Of a stretch of DNA of 64,000 nucleotides, positions 23,218-33,100 are shown piece by piece. The notes below the pieces were generated by a model. It searched no databases, was not told the origin of the DNA, and saw nothing but the letters and a program-made list of their open reading frames with translations. The stretch spans positions 1 to 64,000 of the forward strand of contig NZ_SMBP01000009.1 of assembly GCF_004341945.1 (NCBI RefSeq). The letters run 5' to 3'. The first letter of the stretch is position 1. Each line of letters begins with the position of its first letter. Origin of the DNA: Longicatena caecimuris (GTDB lineage: Bacteria; Bacillota_I; Bacilli_A; Erysipelotrichales; Erysipelotrichaceae). The position numbers were made by a program, and so were the translations under genes.

Positions 23218-24998
23218 GTAAGAAAGAAAAGGATCCATACTCTTTGAGAGAAATATATAAAGAGATGGAACTAGAATTGATTGCATCCTTACGTAGAAAT
23301 TTTTTGAAACATAAAATGGAAGAGCACGCAGCTGGGTTTAGCTGGGAAATGTGGCAAAAGGCAAAGCTAAGAAGTATACATCAGTATCAGATGGAAAATA
23401 GTAATATCATATACATATTTAAAGCACGTATCAAACAAGCCATAGAGGATGTATTAAACCATTTTTATGATAGAGGGTATAAATCTACCTTAAATATACC
23501 AAAGGAAGGCAAAAATACAGCGGCACCGAATCAAAAGCCACCAAAAGAAACACAGTTTTTCGGTACTAACAAGAAAAAGTTGGATGCATTGATTGAAACA
23601 TCAAAAAAAGACTTTGATAACGCCAATCATGCAGTATATCGTAAGATGGATGATGTGTACCGGCAGACGATATTTAAAACAGAGTTTCAGCTGTCTAGCG
23701 GGGCTTTATCATTAGGAAAGGCAATAGACAACACAGTTGAAAAGTTTTTAGAGCAAGGTATTAACTGTATAGGATATAAGGATAAGACCGGGCACATCAT
23801 ACGCTACGTTAATATCGCGGATTATGCTGAAATGGCATTGCGTACAGCGAGCCATAGAGCGACGTTACTTGGCGAAGGTTCAAAGCGTGATGAACTAGGT
23901 GTGCATCTTGTGTTTGTATCAGCTCATGCAAACTCTTGTAGGCTATGTTTACCTTGGCAAGGACAAGTGCTCATTGATGATGTATTTAGTCATCCTAGCG
24001 ACAAGTATATAGCAAAATACAAGAATAAGTATAAGTTGCTGTCTGATGCTATTAAAGCAGGGCTATTGCACCCCAATTGTAGGCATACGCTAGCAACTTA
24101 TTTTGAAGGTATTACACCTCTTCCACAACCACAAGATGATAAAAAAGCCTTAGAAAATTACAACAATGAGCAACATCAACGTCAGTTAGAGCGTGAGATA
24201 CGAAAACGTAAGCGTATCCTCGAAGGTACCGTTGATGAAAGCAATAGAAAAAAAGCAAGAGCAAGATTAAGACTTGCACAAAAAGAAATGCGTGACTTCT
24301 TAAATAAACATCCTGAATTTAAGCGTCAAAGTAGACGTGAAAAAATTTATGGTACAGATAGTAAGATATCATCTAAACTACAAAATTTTGACGAATCCTC
24401 GTTGAAAGGTGCAGATGAACGTACTATACTAGAAGTAGATAAAGTGTTGTCAAAGATTTATGAAGATTACCCCCATATGAAAGGTGTTGTCAGCGAAGTA
24501 AGGTTAGTTGAAAAAGGTACCGCAGTTGCTGAATTAGACATCAACAGCCAAGGCATAAAAATAACTCTAGGCATCAATAAAAACCTTACACCAGAAAATG
24601 CATCTACCTTGACAAAAAAGATGTACAGTCAATATAAATGGACCAAGAAGCCTGGCATAGAGGGAATAGTCAGACATGAGATGGGGCATGTACTGAACTA
24701 TGATTATTATGTACAGAAGAATCATCTTGAGTATGGCAAACCATATGGTGATATGCCTTTGCAAAAACTTATAGATGACCTTGAGAAAAATGAACTTGCA
24801 ACAGAGCTTAGAAAAGAAACATTGAAAAGATTAGGCGTTGCAGATACGGATGAAAATGTTGCAAGATATTTTAGCTCATATGCCAAAAACAAATCTATGA
24901 CGAATAATGGGGAGTTTTTTGCAGAAGCGTTTTCTGATTACTCAGATACTCAGGCTAAATTTATATTTATGGAATTATTGAAAGAGAGGTTGAAATAA
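23214..24998 (+). CDS. MuF-type minor head protein fused to a zincin metallopeptidase-like domain
   Basis: 594 residues, GTG start. Residues about 1-305 are the phage minor capsid (SPP1 gp7/MuF-like) part, with VSAHANSCRLCLPWQGQ and LLHPNCRHTLATY. A charged linker (about 310-380) leads to a C-terminal domain (about 390-594) carrying HEMGH (H488, E489, H492) and a downstream EFFAEAFSD with E571, the layout of a gluzincin-like metallopeptidase. Such head-toxin fusions are known as MuF polymorphic toxins of temperate phages. The effector could be carried in the virion. Target unknown. Confidence 0.82.
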   Translation: MSKKEKDPYSLREIYKEMELELIASLRRNFLKHKMEEHAAGFSWEMWQKAKLRSIHQYQMENSNIIYIFKARIKQAIEDVLNHFYDRGYKSTLNIPKEGKNTAAPNQKPPKETQFFGTNKKKLDALIETSKKDFDNANHAVYRKMDDVYRQTIFKTEFQLSSGALSLGKAIDNTVEKFLEQGINCIGYKDKTGHIIRYVNIADYAEMALRTASHRATLLGEGSKRDELGVHLVFVSAHANSCRLCLPWQGQVLIDDVFSHPSDKYIAKYKNKYKLLSDAIKAGLLHPNCRHTLATYFEGITPLPQPQDDKKALENYNNEQHQRQLEREIRKRKRILEGTVDESNRKKARARLRLAQKEMRDFLNKHPEFKRQSRREKIYGTDSKISSKLQNFDESSLKGADERTILEVDKVLSKIYEDYPHMKGVVSEVRLVEKGTAVAELDINSQGIKITLGINKNLTPENASTLTKKMYSQYKWTKKPGIEGIVRHEMGHVLNYDYYVQKNHLEYGKPYGDMPLQKLIDDLEKNELATELRKETLKRLGVADTDENVARYFSSYAKNKSMTNNGEFFAEAFSDYSDTQAKFIFMELLKERLK

Positions 24999-24999
24999 T

Positions 25000-25221
25000 A
25001 TGCTTTTTTCACCACCTTTAGAAATCATTGATTTGATTGAGGATGTTTATGATAATGATGGTAATTTTATCAGAGAAAAAATATCAGAAAACGCAACGCC
25101 GGAACAGAAAAAAATCTTTGAGATGTACCAAAAGGAACGTGAAAAATCATTAAGAACATCTTTTAAGGTGGATTTAAGTGACAGAACTTATAATCCGGTT
25201 GATGGATGGAAAATGAAGTAG
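25000..25221 (+). CDS. Small acidic protein after the zincin fusion, possible immunity partner
   Basis: 73 residues. Begins one base after the fusion stop, so it is co-translated. EIIDLIEDVYDNDGNFIREK suggests an acidic helical start. A terminator directly follows its stop, isolating it with the upstream gene. In MuF toxin loci the next small gene is often the immunity factor, hence the suggestion; no family recognised. Confidence 0.55.
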   Translation: MLFSPPLEIIDLIEDVYDNDGNFIREKISENATPEQKKIFEMYQKEREKSLRTSFKVDLSDRTYNPVDGWKMK

Positions 25222-25243
25222 CACTCATAATGGGTGCTTTTTT
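25220..25243 (+). terminator. Terminator within the head operon
   Basis: An 8-bp stem (AGCACTCA/TGGGTGCT) with a 3-base loop and six T sits directly after the stop of the small gene. It may lower transcription into the scaffold and capsid genes unless late transcription is antiterminated. Confidence 0.7.
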
Positions 25244-25255
25244 GATGGAGGTTTT

Positions 25256-25420
25256 ATGAAAGAAGCAAATAGGGAACAACAGAAGATCATGAGAGAACTG
25301 GACCATAAGATTGACGAATACTATAAAACTCACGATGAAGAAAGCGAAGATCTATACCGCATGCAAGCACACTACCACAAGAAAATAAAAGAAGCTGGTA
25401 AAAATCATGTGCAAACATAG
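25256..25420 (+). CDS. Small helical charged protein
   Basis: 54 residues, nearly all helix with heptad-like charge (EQQKIMRELDHKIDEYY). TGGAGG precedes the ATG. Unknown. Confidence 0.55.
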   Translation: MKEANREQQKIMRELDHKIDEYYKTHDEESEDLYRMQAHYHKKIKEAGKNHVQT

Positions 25421-25586
25421 CTATTTTGAGACAGTGGAAGATCAGTATTATGATAAAAGATTGATGTGCAGGACGTTGAAAATAAAACGTGCCTGCATTT
25501 TTTGTGGGAAAACAGAAAGCGAGGTGGTTTATGTGAAAGACCCGCCAAAGCGGAAATTACCATACTTTGGACCTCATTTTAGGTAA
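25407..25586 (+). CDS. Small zinc-finger-like protein
   Basis: 59 residues with CKHS, MCRTL and CIFCG, a probable treble-clef or zinc-ribbon knuckle. It overlaps the previous gene by 14 bases. Unknown function. Confidence 0.5.
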   Translation: MCKHSYFETVEDQYYDKRLMCRTLKIKRACIFCGKTESEVVYVKDPPKRKLPYFGPHFR

Positions 25587-25666
25587 GTCCAACCATGATA
25601 TGACTTTAAACTATGCATGTCCGAGAGGATAGGGGAGCACACCCGAATAAACAGGAGGAAATAAAA

Positions 25667-26299
25667 ATGAATGAAAATTTAAGATATCCGCTAGACATCC
25701 AACTTTTTGCGGAAGGCGGAAGTGGCGGAGAAGGCGGCAATACCGGTACACAAGCAGGAGCGCAAGTGACAGCCACGCAACAGATTGATTACGACAAACT
25801 CGCGGAAGTTGTTTCAAAACGTTCGACAGGCACGGAAGATAAAGTTCTTCAAGGGTACTTTAAAGATCAAGGATTGAGCCCTGAGCAAGCAAAAGAAGCA
25901 ATCAATCAGTACAAACAGGCACAGGCGGCAAAACAGCAAGAAGAGGCACAGCGTATCCAAACCATGCAACAAGAAAATGCACAGCTGAAAGCGCAGATTC
26001 TCAATTCACAGATTGACGCTAAGGTTACTGAATTGGCAGGTACGCTTGGTGTACAGGCGGAAAAGGTGCCATTCTTGAGCAAACTTGTAGACCGGTCAAA
26101 AGCAACAAAAGAAGATGGTGCGCTAAATGATGACAACATTAAGGAAGCCATCGAAACAGTATTAAAGGCATTCCCTGATTTCAAATCGACTTCACAGGTT
26201 GGAGGATTCCAGCAGATTGGTGGAGGAAATCAGGGCGGTGAAAGCGGAAATGGCGTCGATGATCAGTTAAACAACATTTTCGGAGTAAAGAAAAAATAA
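25667..26299 (+). CDS. Capsid scaffolding protein (DUF4355-like)
   Basis: 210 residues from ATG 25667 (AGGAGGAAAT). The start MNENLRYPLDIQLFAEGG carries the LQLFAE-like head of many Firmicutes phage scaffold and capsid proteins. The Gly-rich segment is followed by a long coiled coil (about 75-125), typical of scaffolds, and a Gly-rich tail. Directly upstream of the capsid gene. Confidence 0.8.
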   Translation: MNENLRYPLDIQLFAEGGSGGEGGNTGTQAGAQVTATQQIDYDKLAEVVSKRSTGTEDKVLQGYFKDQGLSPEQAKEAINQYKQAQAAKQQEEAQRIQTMQQENAQLKAQILNSQIDAKVTELAGTLGVQAEKVPFLSKLVDRSKATKEDGALNDDNIKEAIETVLKAFPDFKSTSQVGGFQQIGGGNQGGESGNGVDDQLNNIFGVKKK

Positions 26300-26313
26300 G
26301 GAGGACCATATAA

Positions 26314-27219
26314 ATGGCAGAATTAAATTATGTAACACAGTTTTGGCCACGTATTATTGAGATGTACGGGCATTTATTGATGTCAAATGAATTGTATAAC
26401 ACAAATCAGGATATTAAGATTATTAACACAAAAGATATTCGGTTACCTAAAATCACAGTATCCGGATACAAAGATCACAACCGTAAATCTTTATCATTCA
26501 ATACTGGTTCTTATGGTAACGATTTTGAGACTAAAACGCTTGATCATGACCGTGACATTGAGTTTGCGATTGATCCTATGGATGTTGATGAAACTAATCA
26601 AATTATTTCATTGGCAAATGTTCAAGCACGTTTTGAAAAAACGCAGGCAATTCCTGAATTGGACTGTTATACTTTCTCTAAGTTATACACAGAGGCAAAA
26701 CGTGTCGGTGCTAAAATCAATAACACAGCAATCACGACTGCAAATATTCTTTCTGACTTCGATGAAAATATTGAAGCCATGGAAGAATCAGGTGTACCTT
26801 TAGAGAGAGTTATCATGTATTGTACACCTGCATTTAAAACTAAACTGAAAAACGCAGAAGGCATCCAGCGTACCTTGGAGGTATCTGGTGGTGCGAAGAA
26901 TATTGACCGTCGTGTGCGCTCATTGGATGATATCAGCACTATTAAGTCTGTGCCGGCAAGCCGCCTAAAGACCGCTTTTGACTTCACTGAGGGGTTTCAG
27001 GTAGCATCTGCTGGAAAGCAAATCAATTATATTATGATTGATCCTGAGGCGCAGGTATCTCGCGTCAAATACTCTTATATCAAGGCGTTTACACCAGGAC
27101 ATGACAGTCGCTGCGCAGATAAATATCTGTACCAGAATCGCCGTTTTAACGGTACGTTTGCTTTGTTAGATGATTTATTGAAACAGGGCTGTATCATCAA
27201 TGCAGAAGCGGAGGGATAA
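26314..27219 (+). CDS. Major capsid protein
   Basis: 301 residues. Position after the scaffold, length and features such as TKDIRLPKITVSGYKDH, TLDHDRDIEFAIDPMD and the C-terminal KRF/NRRFNGTFALLD fit HK97-fold major capsid proteins of the DUF5309-like/SPP1 type. AAGGAGG precedes the ATG. Confidence 0.85.
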   Translation: MAELNYVTQFWPRIIEMYGHLLMSNELYNTNQDIKIINTKDIRLPKITVSGYKDHNRKSLSFNTGSYGNDFETKTLDHDRDIEFAIDPMDVDETNQIISLANVQARFEKTQAIPELDCYTFSKLYTEAKRVGAKINNTAITTANILSDFDENIEAMEESGVPLERVIMYCTPAFKTKLKNAEGIQRTLEVSGGAKNIDRRVRSLDDISTIKSVPASRLKTAFDFTEGFQVASAGKQINYIMIDPEAQVSRVKYSYIKAFTPGHDSRCADKYLYQNRRFNGTFALLDDLLKQGCIINAEAEG

Positions 27220-27221
27220 GC

Positions 27222-27446
27222 ATGAAGGCGTTAAAAGACAATAAAGAGTACACCATTGCCGAAGAGCAGAAGAAAGCATATCTTGAGGAAGGTTATGACA
27301 TCTACGGGGATGATGGAAAGTTGCTGGAATACTCTCCGAAAAAGAAAATCGAGTACAACAAATATGCTGCTTTGGAGAAAGAAAATCAGCAGTTAAAGAA
27401 AAGAATCAAGGAGTATGAAAAGGAACAAAAGAAAGCAGGTGAATAG
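27222..27446 (+). CDS. Small coiled protein after the capsid gene
   Basis: 74 residues. An N-terminal YTIAEEQKKAYLEEGYDIYGDDG segment and a C-terminal charged coiled coil. Small proteins of this type often follow the capsid gene; decoration or connector function is unproven. Confidence 0.65.
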   Translation: MKALKDNKEYTIAEEQKKAYLEEGYDIYGDDGKLLEYSPKKKIEYNKYAALEKENQQLKKRIKEYEKEQKKAGE

Positions 27447-27447
27447 C

Positions 27448-27807
27448 ATGTACGCTACACCTGAATACTACACCGCTGATTACGGCGGTACCCTCATATC
27501 ACAAGACGATTTACCAAAGGCCTTAGAAGATGCAGAGTACAGCATCGACCACCTTTGTTTTGGCCGCATCAAGGGCAAAGGGTTTGATAACCTATCTCCC
27601 TATCAGCAAGAGCTCATACGCCGTGCTGTCTGCCTGCAGGCTGATTATATCAAGCAGTATGGCCCATATATCAATAGTCCGCTAAAAGGCTATAGCGCAG
27701 GCAGTACAAAAGTCGAGATGGCCAATGTAACTTACGGCGGTATCAGCACTACGCAAGAGATAATCAATCTCTTAGAGGATACAGGACTCAGATGCCTGGT
27801 GTTGTAA
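27448..27807 (+). CDS. Head-tail connector (adaptor)
   Basis: 119 residues from ATG 27448 (AGGTGA). MYATPEYYTADYGG..., AEYSIDHLCFGRI and YQQELIRRAVCLQADYIKQYG are typical of the helical gp15/gp6-like adaptors that sit on the portal. Overlaps the next gene by 16 bases. Confidence 0.8.
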   Translation: MYATPEYYTADYGGTLISQDDLPKALEDAEYSIDHLCFGRIKGKGFDNLSPYQQELIRRAVCLQADYIKQYGPYINSPLKGYSAGSTKVEMANVTYGGISTTQEIINLLEDTGLRCLVL

Positions 27808-28139
27808 TTGCTAGCCCTTTCCCGTTTCCTGACCACGAGGCAACTGCTTATGTTGTTGTTTATCAAGAGCAGGACACAGAGGACCAGGGACCTATACCAA
27901 TTGTGTTATATGACGGATTGGCAATCTACGACGAAAAGTCAAAGATTGTATACGGCAAAGACAGTAAGCAGATATCCCTCAGTGGTATGCTTATCATACA
28001 TGGCGATGTACAGGCTCTGGATGGCAAGATAGCTTTCCAGGGCTTTGTACAAATCGGCAAAGAAAAGAAGCAGATATACGCTGTGCGAAAGCCAAAGCTG
28101 CTAGGTGTTATCTACAGCACGGAGGTTGATTTGTTATGA
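27792..28139 (+). CDS. Head closure-like protein
   Basis: 115 residues, beta-rich (YVVVYQEQD, IVLYDGLAIY). Its order after the adaptor and before the tail-completion genes indicates the stopper role of SPP1 gp16-like proteins. Overlaps the next gene by 4 bases. Confidence 0.65.
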   Translation: MPGVVIASPFPFPDHEATAYVVVYQEQDTEDQGPIPIVLYDGLAIYDEKSKIVYGKDSKQISLSGMLIIHGDVQALDGKIAFQGFVQIGKEKKQIYAVRKPKLLGVIYSTEVDLL

Positions 28140-28528
28140 GAGTTAAAAGCGTAAAAGTTAAAATCAATCGGGAGGCGATGGCACAGCTTGACAAAGCAAA
28201 AAAGCGAGCCCTCGTGCTCACGGCACATGCGATGCTGTCAGATATTGTATCTCGGGGTGTAGCGCCAAAAGACATTGGAGAGCTAGAACGTAGCGGTTTT
28301 GTGGATGATGGGCATATTGATACAGAGCTAGTATCAAGTATTGTATTTGACACACCATATGCGCGCCGATGGTACTTTAACTTAGATGACGCTACGCTTC
28401 AGCGTACTAAAAACCCGAACGCACAGGATCACTGGATGGACTTCTATCTGGATGGAGAGGGATTACAGTGGGTACAAAAAACATTTGCTGAGTTTTTAAA
28501 GCAAGAAAGTGGAGGGCTTATCACATGA
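28136..28528 (+). CDS. Minor capsid / tail-completion protein
   Basis: 130 residues. INREAMAQLDKAKKRALVLTAH...DIGELERSGFVD and VFDTPYARRWYF match the Firmicutes phage minor capsid family that acts at the head-tail joint. Overlaps both neighbours. Confidence 0.75.
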   Translation: MRVKSVKVKINREAMAQLDKAKKRALVLTAHAMLSDIVSRGVAPKDIGELERSGFVDDGHIDTELVSSIVFDTPYARRWYFNLDDATLQRTKNPNAQDHWMDFYLDGEGLQWVQKTFAEFLKQESGGLIT

Positions 28529-28920
28529 TGACTTTAAAAGACGTCAAGGATTGGCTCAAAACGCAGGTCTCAGCGGATGCATGGAAGATAGGTACTTATG
28601 ATGTGTCTAAGGATAAAACGGTCTGTGTGCGCAATCTAACGAGCAACCGCAGTATGTTAGCTATAGGCGGCCTGCAAAACACCACGACAGCTGTCAAGGG
28701 AATATCTATCGTAGTGCACTGGAATAAAAACCCTGATGAAACTGAGCGTGTAGCGCAAAGCATACATGCTCTTTTTTACGGGAAGCAGCCGGTTATTGGT
28801 GATTATCGGGCTATAAAATGTGATATGAGAAGTGACGAACCCATAAGCGTTGGAATGGACGCGAGTGGGATATACGAATATGTGATTGAAATATGGCTCA
28901 CATATGAGCGAAAGGAGTAA
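28525..28920 (+). CDS. Tail terminator / minor capsid protein
   Basis: 131 residues. VSADAWKIGTYDVSKDKTVCVRN, IVVHWNKNPDETERVAQ and the final IYEYVIEIWLTYER fit the phage 'minor capsid from bacteriophage' family that caps the tail tube. Confidence 0.75.
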   Translation: MMTLKDVKDWLKTQVSADAWKIGTYDVSKDKTVCVRNLTSNRSMLAIGGLQNTTTAVKGISIVVHWNKNPDETERVAQSIHALFYGKQPVIGDYRAIKCDMRSDEPISVGMDASGIYEYVIEIWLTYERKE

Positions 28921-28923
28921 TTT

Positions 28924-29385
28924 ATGGCAAAAGTAAAAAGTGGGGTTTTTCCGGTTTTTGACCTGGAGTTCAAAATCGGCACAAAGGGCAAGGATTCGAC
29001 AGAGCAAGATATGGTGGCTATTAAAGATATGGAGTCTTTTTCTTTATCTATTGAGGGAAACACATCTAAGTGGAACCCTATGGACATGAAAGGGTGGGGA
29101 CGTGCCTTAATGACTGGTAAGAGCATGACAGTGTCACTTAAGGGTAAACGTAATGTGGGCGACCCAGGCAATGATTATGTGGCGTCTGTGGCCTTTAAAG
29201 ATGGTCTTAACTGCTCATCTAAGGCCGCTGTAGAGTTCCCAGATGGTAGTAAATTGGCGTTTGACTGCGTGTTAGACATCAAATCGTTTTTGGGTGGCGA
29301 ATCACAGGATGTCGCACCGTTAGAGTTTGATATGATCGTGGATGGCAAGCCTGAATTTACTGAGGCTCCAGCACCAGCGGCATAG
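28924..29385 (+). CDS. Major tail tube protein
   Basis: 153 residues. MAKVKSGVFPVFDLEFKIGTKG, SLSIEGNTSKWNPMDMKGW and GNDYVASVAFKDG are typical of siphophage tube proteins, and it directly precedes the tail chaperones. Confidence 0.82.
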   Translation: MAKVKSGVFPVFDLEFKIGTKGKDSTEQDMVAIKDMESFSLSIEGNTSKWNPMDMKGWGRALMTGKSMTVSLKGKRNVGDPGNDYVASVAFKDGLNCSSKAAVEFPDGSKLAFDCVLDIKSFLGGESQDVAPLEFDMIVDGKPEFTEAPAPAA

Positions 29386-29395
29386 GAGGTAAGTT

Positions 29396-29749
29396 ATGGC
29401 AAGAGAGTATAACATCGTCGAACGCCTGAAAAGACGTAATGAAAAACCAACAGTGATATTGGATGAAGAACATAAATATCCAATCAATACGAAAAAGACA
29501 AACGTCTTGTGTATGATGGCCTATATCCGGAAAACAGAAAAAAGAGGGAAGGAAGAATCAGATCCAGTAAAAGACATGGAAATGATGGACCATATCATAA
29601 AGATGGGACTCGGCGAAGAAGCAGCTGCTTACATCGCTGAACAAGATTACACATTTGCTGTTATGCAGGATATCATTGATGTAATCATGGCAGCAATTGG
29701 CGATGAAGAAACGAGTTTTGAAAAAGAGGAAAAAGAAGAAAAAAAGTAG
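29396..29749 (+). CDS. Tail assembly chaperone, short form (gpG-like)
   Basis: 117 residues. Helical, ends in an acidic/lysine-rich tail (EKEEKEEKK) encoded by the slippery run. Chaperones tape-measure assembly. A fraction of ribosomes should shift to give the long form. Confidence 0.85.
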   Translation: MAREYNIVERLKRRNEKPTVILDEEHKYPINTKKTNVLCMMAYIRKTEKRGKEESDPVKDMEMMDHIIKMGLGEEAAAYIAEQDYTFAVMQDIIDVIMAAIGDEETSFEKEEKEEKK

Positions 29750-30087
29750 CTGATCATTGGTATGATATCTTTGATGATTGGGATTTAATAGAGGCATCGT
29801 TTGCTATGCAGTATCCTCAAAAAGATTTGTATGCTACTGGCGATGATGATATGGAGTGGCGAGAGTTTATCACTTTGCTGTCTGGTATCATGCCGGAAAC
29901 ACCTCTTGGTCAGATTATCAAGATACGCGCGGAAGACGATGATGACATATTAGAACATTTTACATCAGAACAGCACCGCATACGTAATGAGTGGCGAAAC
30001 CGTCAGTTACAAGAAACAATGAAACAAATGAGCAAAGAAGAAGTTATGATGCAAATGAAGGCTATGTTTAAGTCTATGGCATCATAA
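29396..30087 (+). CDS. Tail assembly chaperone, -1 frameshift fusion (gpGT-like)
   Basis: The slippery heptamer A AAA AAG lies at 29740-29746 exactly in the zero frame just before the stop at 29747. A -1 slip continues VADHWYDIFDDWDLIEASF and through to 30087, adding 113 residues with the T-like helical domain (FITLLSGIMPETPLGQII). The T part has no credible independent start upstream of 29806. The order tube-G-GT-tape measure is the canonical one. Confidence 0.88.
29740..29746 (+). promoter_or_regulatory. Programmed -1 frameshift slippery site
   Basis: A AAA AAG, the efficient dnaX-type heptamer, in the correct phase to join the two tail-chaperone frames. Confidence 0.88.
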
Positions 30088-30119
30088 CTTCTTTTTGTAT
30101 TAGAAAGGCAGGTGACTAT

Positions 30120-33100
30120 ATGGGAGCAACCAGTGCAGGATCAATCCAAATGGATCTAGAGGTTAAGTCTGATTTGGATGAAGACATACAGGCTGAGGCA
30201 AGAAAGCTAGCTGATAGGATACGTAAACAAGTAGACTCCATGAGTGGAGATATGTTTAAAAACTTGCGGCAGAGTCTTGTTGCTAGTTTAGATAAGATGA
30301 CTGAGGCAGTTAAGTCTTGTCTTGACCGTACTAAATTAGAGATGAGAGCGTTTGTTGAGCAGATGGCTAGCATGGTCAAGCAAATGTCCGGTGTACAGAT
30401 GCCTTATCAACGAGCCGAGGACCAGTCAGTACCTAAAGCAGCAACAGCTAAGAGCAATCCAGTAAGAGGACCGCCCTCTTTAAGTGTGAGAAAGCCTAAG
30501 ATTAAGTTTGATCCCCAATTCGACACGGAAATATTTAAACAAAAATACATGGAACTTGAAGAAATGATGGACATGTATGATAATCAAATCTTAGCGAAAC
30601 AAGCGGAACGTAAGAAAGTTTTAGAAACATTTACCCCTAACATGAACGCAACAGCCGAAGAAACACTAAATAAACAAGTGATGGCTTTAGATATGCAAAT
30701 CACAAAATTACAAGATGCAGCTGAACGCACTAACATAACATTAAGTGCTATGGATAGACAAATGGCAACAACGTCAATGTCATCAGTACAAGCTAGTGGA
30801 AGATTTGCTAAATTTAAGAGCGTTTTATTAGGATTTGCGATTGGTGGATCCACAGGATCAATGAAAAGACTTAATTCAGTTATAGGGAGCCTTGGAAGCA
30901 AGTTTATGACATCGACGCGAGCCGGAAGCAAATTAAGCGGTGTTATTAATAAGTTTCCTATATCATCTTCGTTGGCAACTGCAGGTTTAAAAAGGTTAAG
31001 CAGTTCTATGTTGTCACTAGCAAGCCAAGGGATTTATAAATTAGGTCAAGGGTTAAAGAATGCAGGAAAACATTTAGTGTCATTTACAGCTAAATTGTTA
31101 GGACTTAATTCATCATCTAAAAAGGCATCGTCAGGTATAGGACATGCAAGCATGGGAATTGGCAGACTAATTAAATCGTTCACAATATTCTCATTGATAT
31201 TTCCACTAGTTTCTAGAGGGATTATGGCGCTAGGACAAAACCTCGGTGCTACATTGATGACAAATACCGCATTTGCAAATAGTCTTAATCAGATAAGATC
31301 TAACTTGGCTACAGCATTTACACCTATCTTTAATGCTATCATGCCTGCTTTAAATGCTCTTATGTCTGCTTTGTCAACCATCACAGGGTATATCGCTGCC
31401 TTTATATCGTCATTATTTGGTAAATCATATGACTCCACAAAACAGGCCACTGCTGGTATTTATGCCGCAAAAGATGCAATGGGCGCTTATGGGTCATCGG
31501 CAGACAAAGCATCCAAGGCAACCGAAAAAGCACGCAGATCCTTAATGGGGTTTGATGAGATAAACAAACTTGATGATAAAGATAGCGCATCAGGGGGCGA
31601 CGGCGGCGGAAGTAGTAAAGCGCCTGTCTATACACCGACTGATCCTAACCAAAATGTTGTTAACAAGTGGGTAAAAAAACTTAAAGACTTATGGTCAAAA
31701 GGTGATTATGCTGGCATCGGAAAGGTCATCGGCCAACAGGTCAACAAGGCTGTAACATCATTTACAAAATGGATATCCTGGGATAACGTCGGCACTCAGA
31801 TTACTGCTTTTATGACAGGATTTTGTGAGTTGTTCAATAGTTTGGTAAAAACCATCAACTGGAAAAATATCGGTAAAATGTTTGGTACAGGTATCAATAC
31901 TATTGCAAAAACAATACAACTGTTAATGGAAGGCGTCAACTGGGGAAATATCGGTAAAGCTATAGCACTTGGACTAAATGGCCTTGTACATGAAGTAGAC
32001 TGGGATAACCTTGGGCGCACTATTGGAGCATATTTCCAGGCGCGTATTAATGCTTTGTATGGTTTTGTTACAACAGCTAACTGGGAAGGTACTGGGTCCG
32101 CATTGGCCAATGGTGTAATGGGCTTAGTTAATAAAATAAATTGGGTGACCCTTGGGAAGACGTTAGGTACTGGTTTGTCTGGGTTAATAACAACAATCAA
32201 TAACATTATTACTGGTATTGATTGGGTATCTATAGGTACTAAGTTTGGTAACGGACTTAATAGTTTTCTGCGTAGCGTAAAATGGGCCAATGCAGGCAAA
32301 ACATTAAGCAACGGTTTAAATAGCGCACTTAAGCTATTGATCACAACGATAGCTACATTTGACTGGGTTAAACTAGGGCAAAGCATTGCTGACTTTTTGT
32401 GTAACATTAACTGGATAGGGCTATTAGCTAAGCTAGCGCTTATTATCGGCCAAGCCATAGTTGGATTGACCAAAACGATATTAGGATTTGTAGCACAACT
32501 TGCAAAAAATATCGGCGAAGGATTTTTCAATGGTCTAAAAGAATTTTTTAGCAATCCGATAGACTGGATAAAAACAAATATCGTTGATCCGTTTATCAAT
32601 GGAATAAAAGATTTATTTGGTATTCACAGCCCATCAACGGTTATGGTTGAAATCGGTGGTTATTTGATACAAGGCTTGCTCAATGGCATAAAATCAGCAG
32701 TTACAGGTCTAATTGGTTTAATACCTAGCATATTTGGCGGCATCGGTAAAGCCATTGGTGGCATATGGGATGGCATTAAAACCACAGCTGGGAAAGCGTG
32801 GAAAGGCATCACAACTACGATTAGCAGTACATGGAACGGTCTAAAAACTAAGGCTGGCGAAGTTTGGGGAGATATCAAAAAAGGCATAAGTGATAAATGG
32901 GACGACCTTAAAGAAGGTGCAGGTAAAACATGGGAAGGGATTAAGTCAACGGTTTGTGAAAAACTAGGCCTCACCAAAGAAGGGGTAGCAGCTGATACCA
33001 AAACTATGTTTAATACGATGTCATCTATTGGAGATGATATTAAAAATGTTGTAGGCAATAAGTCTAAATCTACTGCTGATAAATTTGGTGAAAACATGAA

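Noticed and set aside
26387-26803. A 138-residue plus-strand frame inside the capsid gene
   Set aside because: Lies in another frame of the clear major capsid gene, without a ribosome site, leucine-rich nonsense composition.
31796-32599. A 267-residue frame on the minus strand within the tape measure gene
   Set aside because: It mirrors the tryptophan-repeat section of the tape measure and has no ribosome binding site; it is a by-product of the repeat codons.
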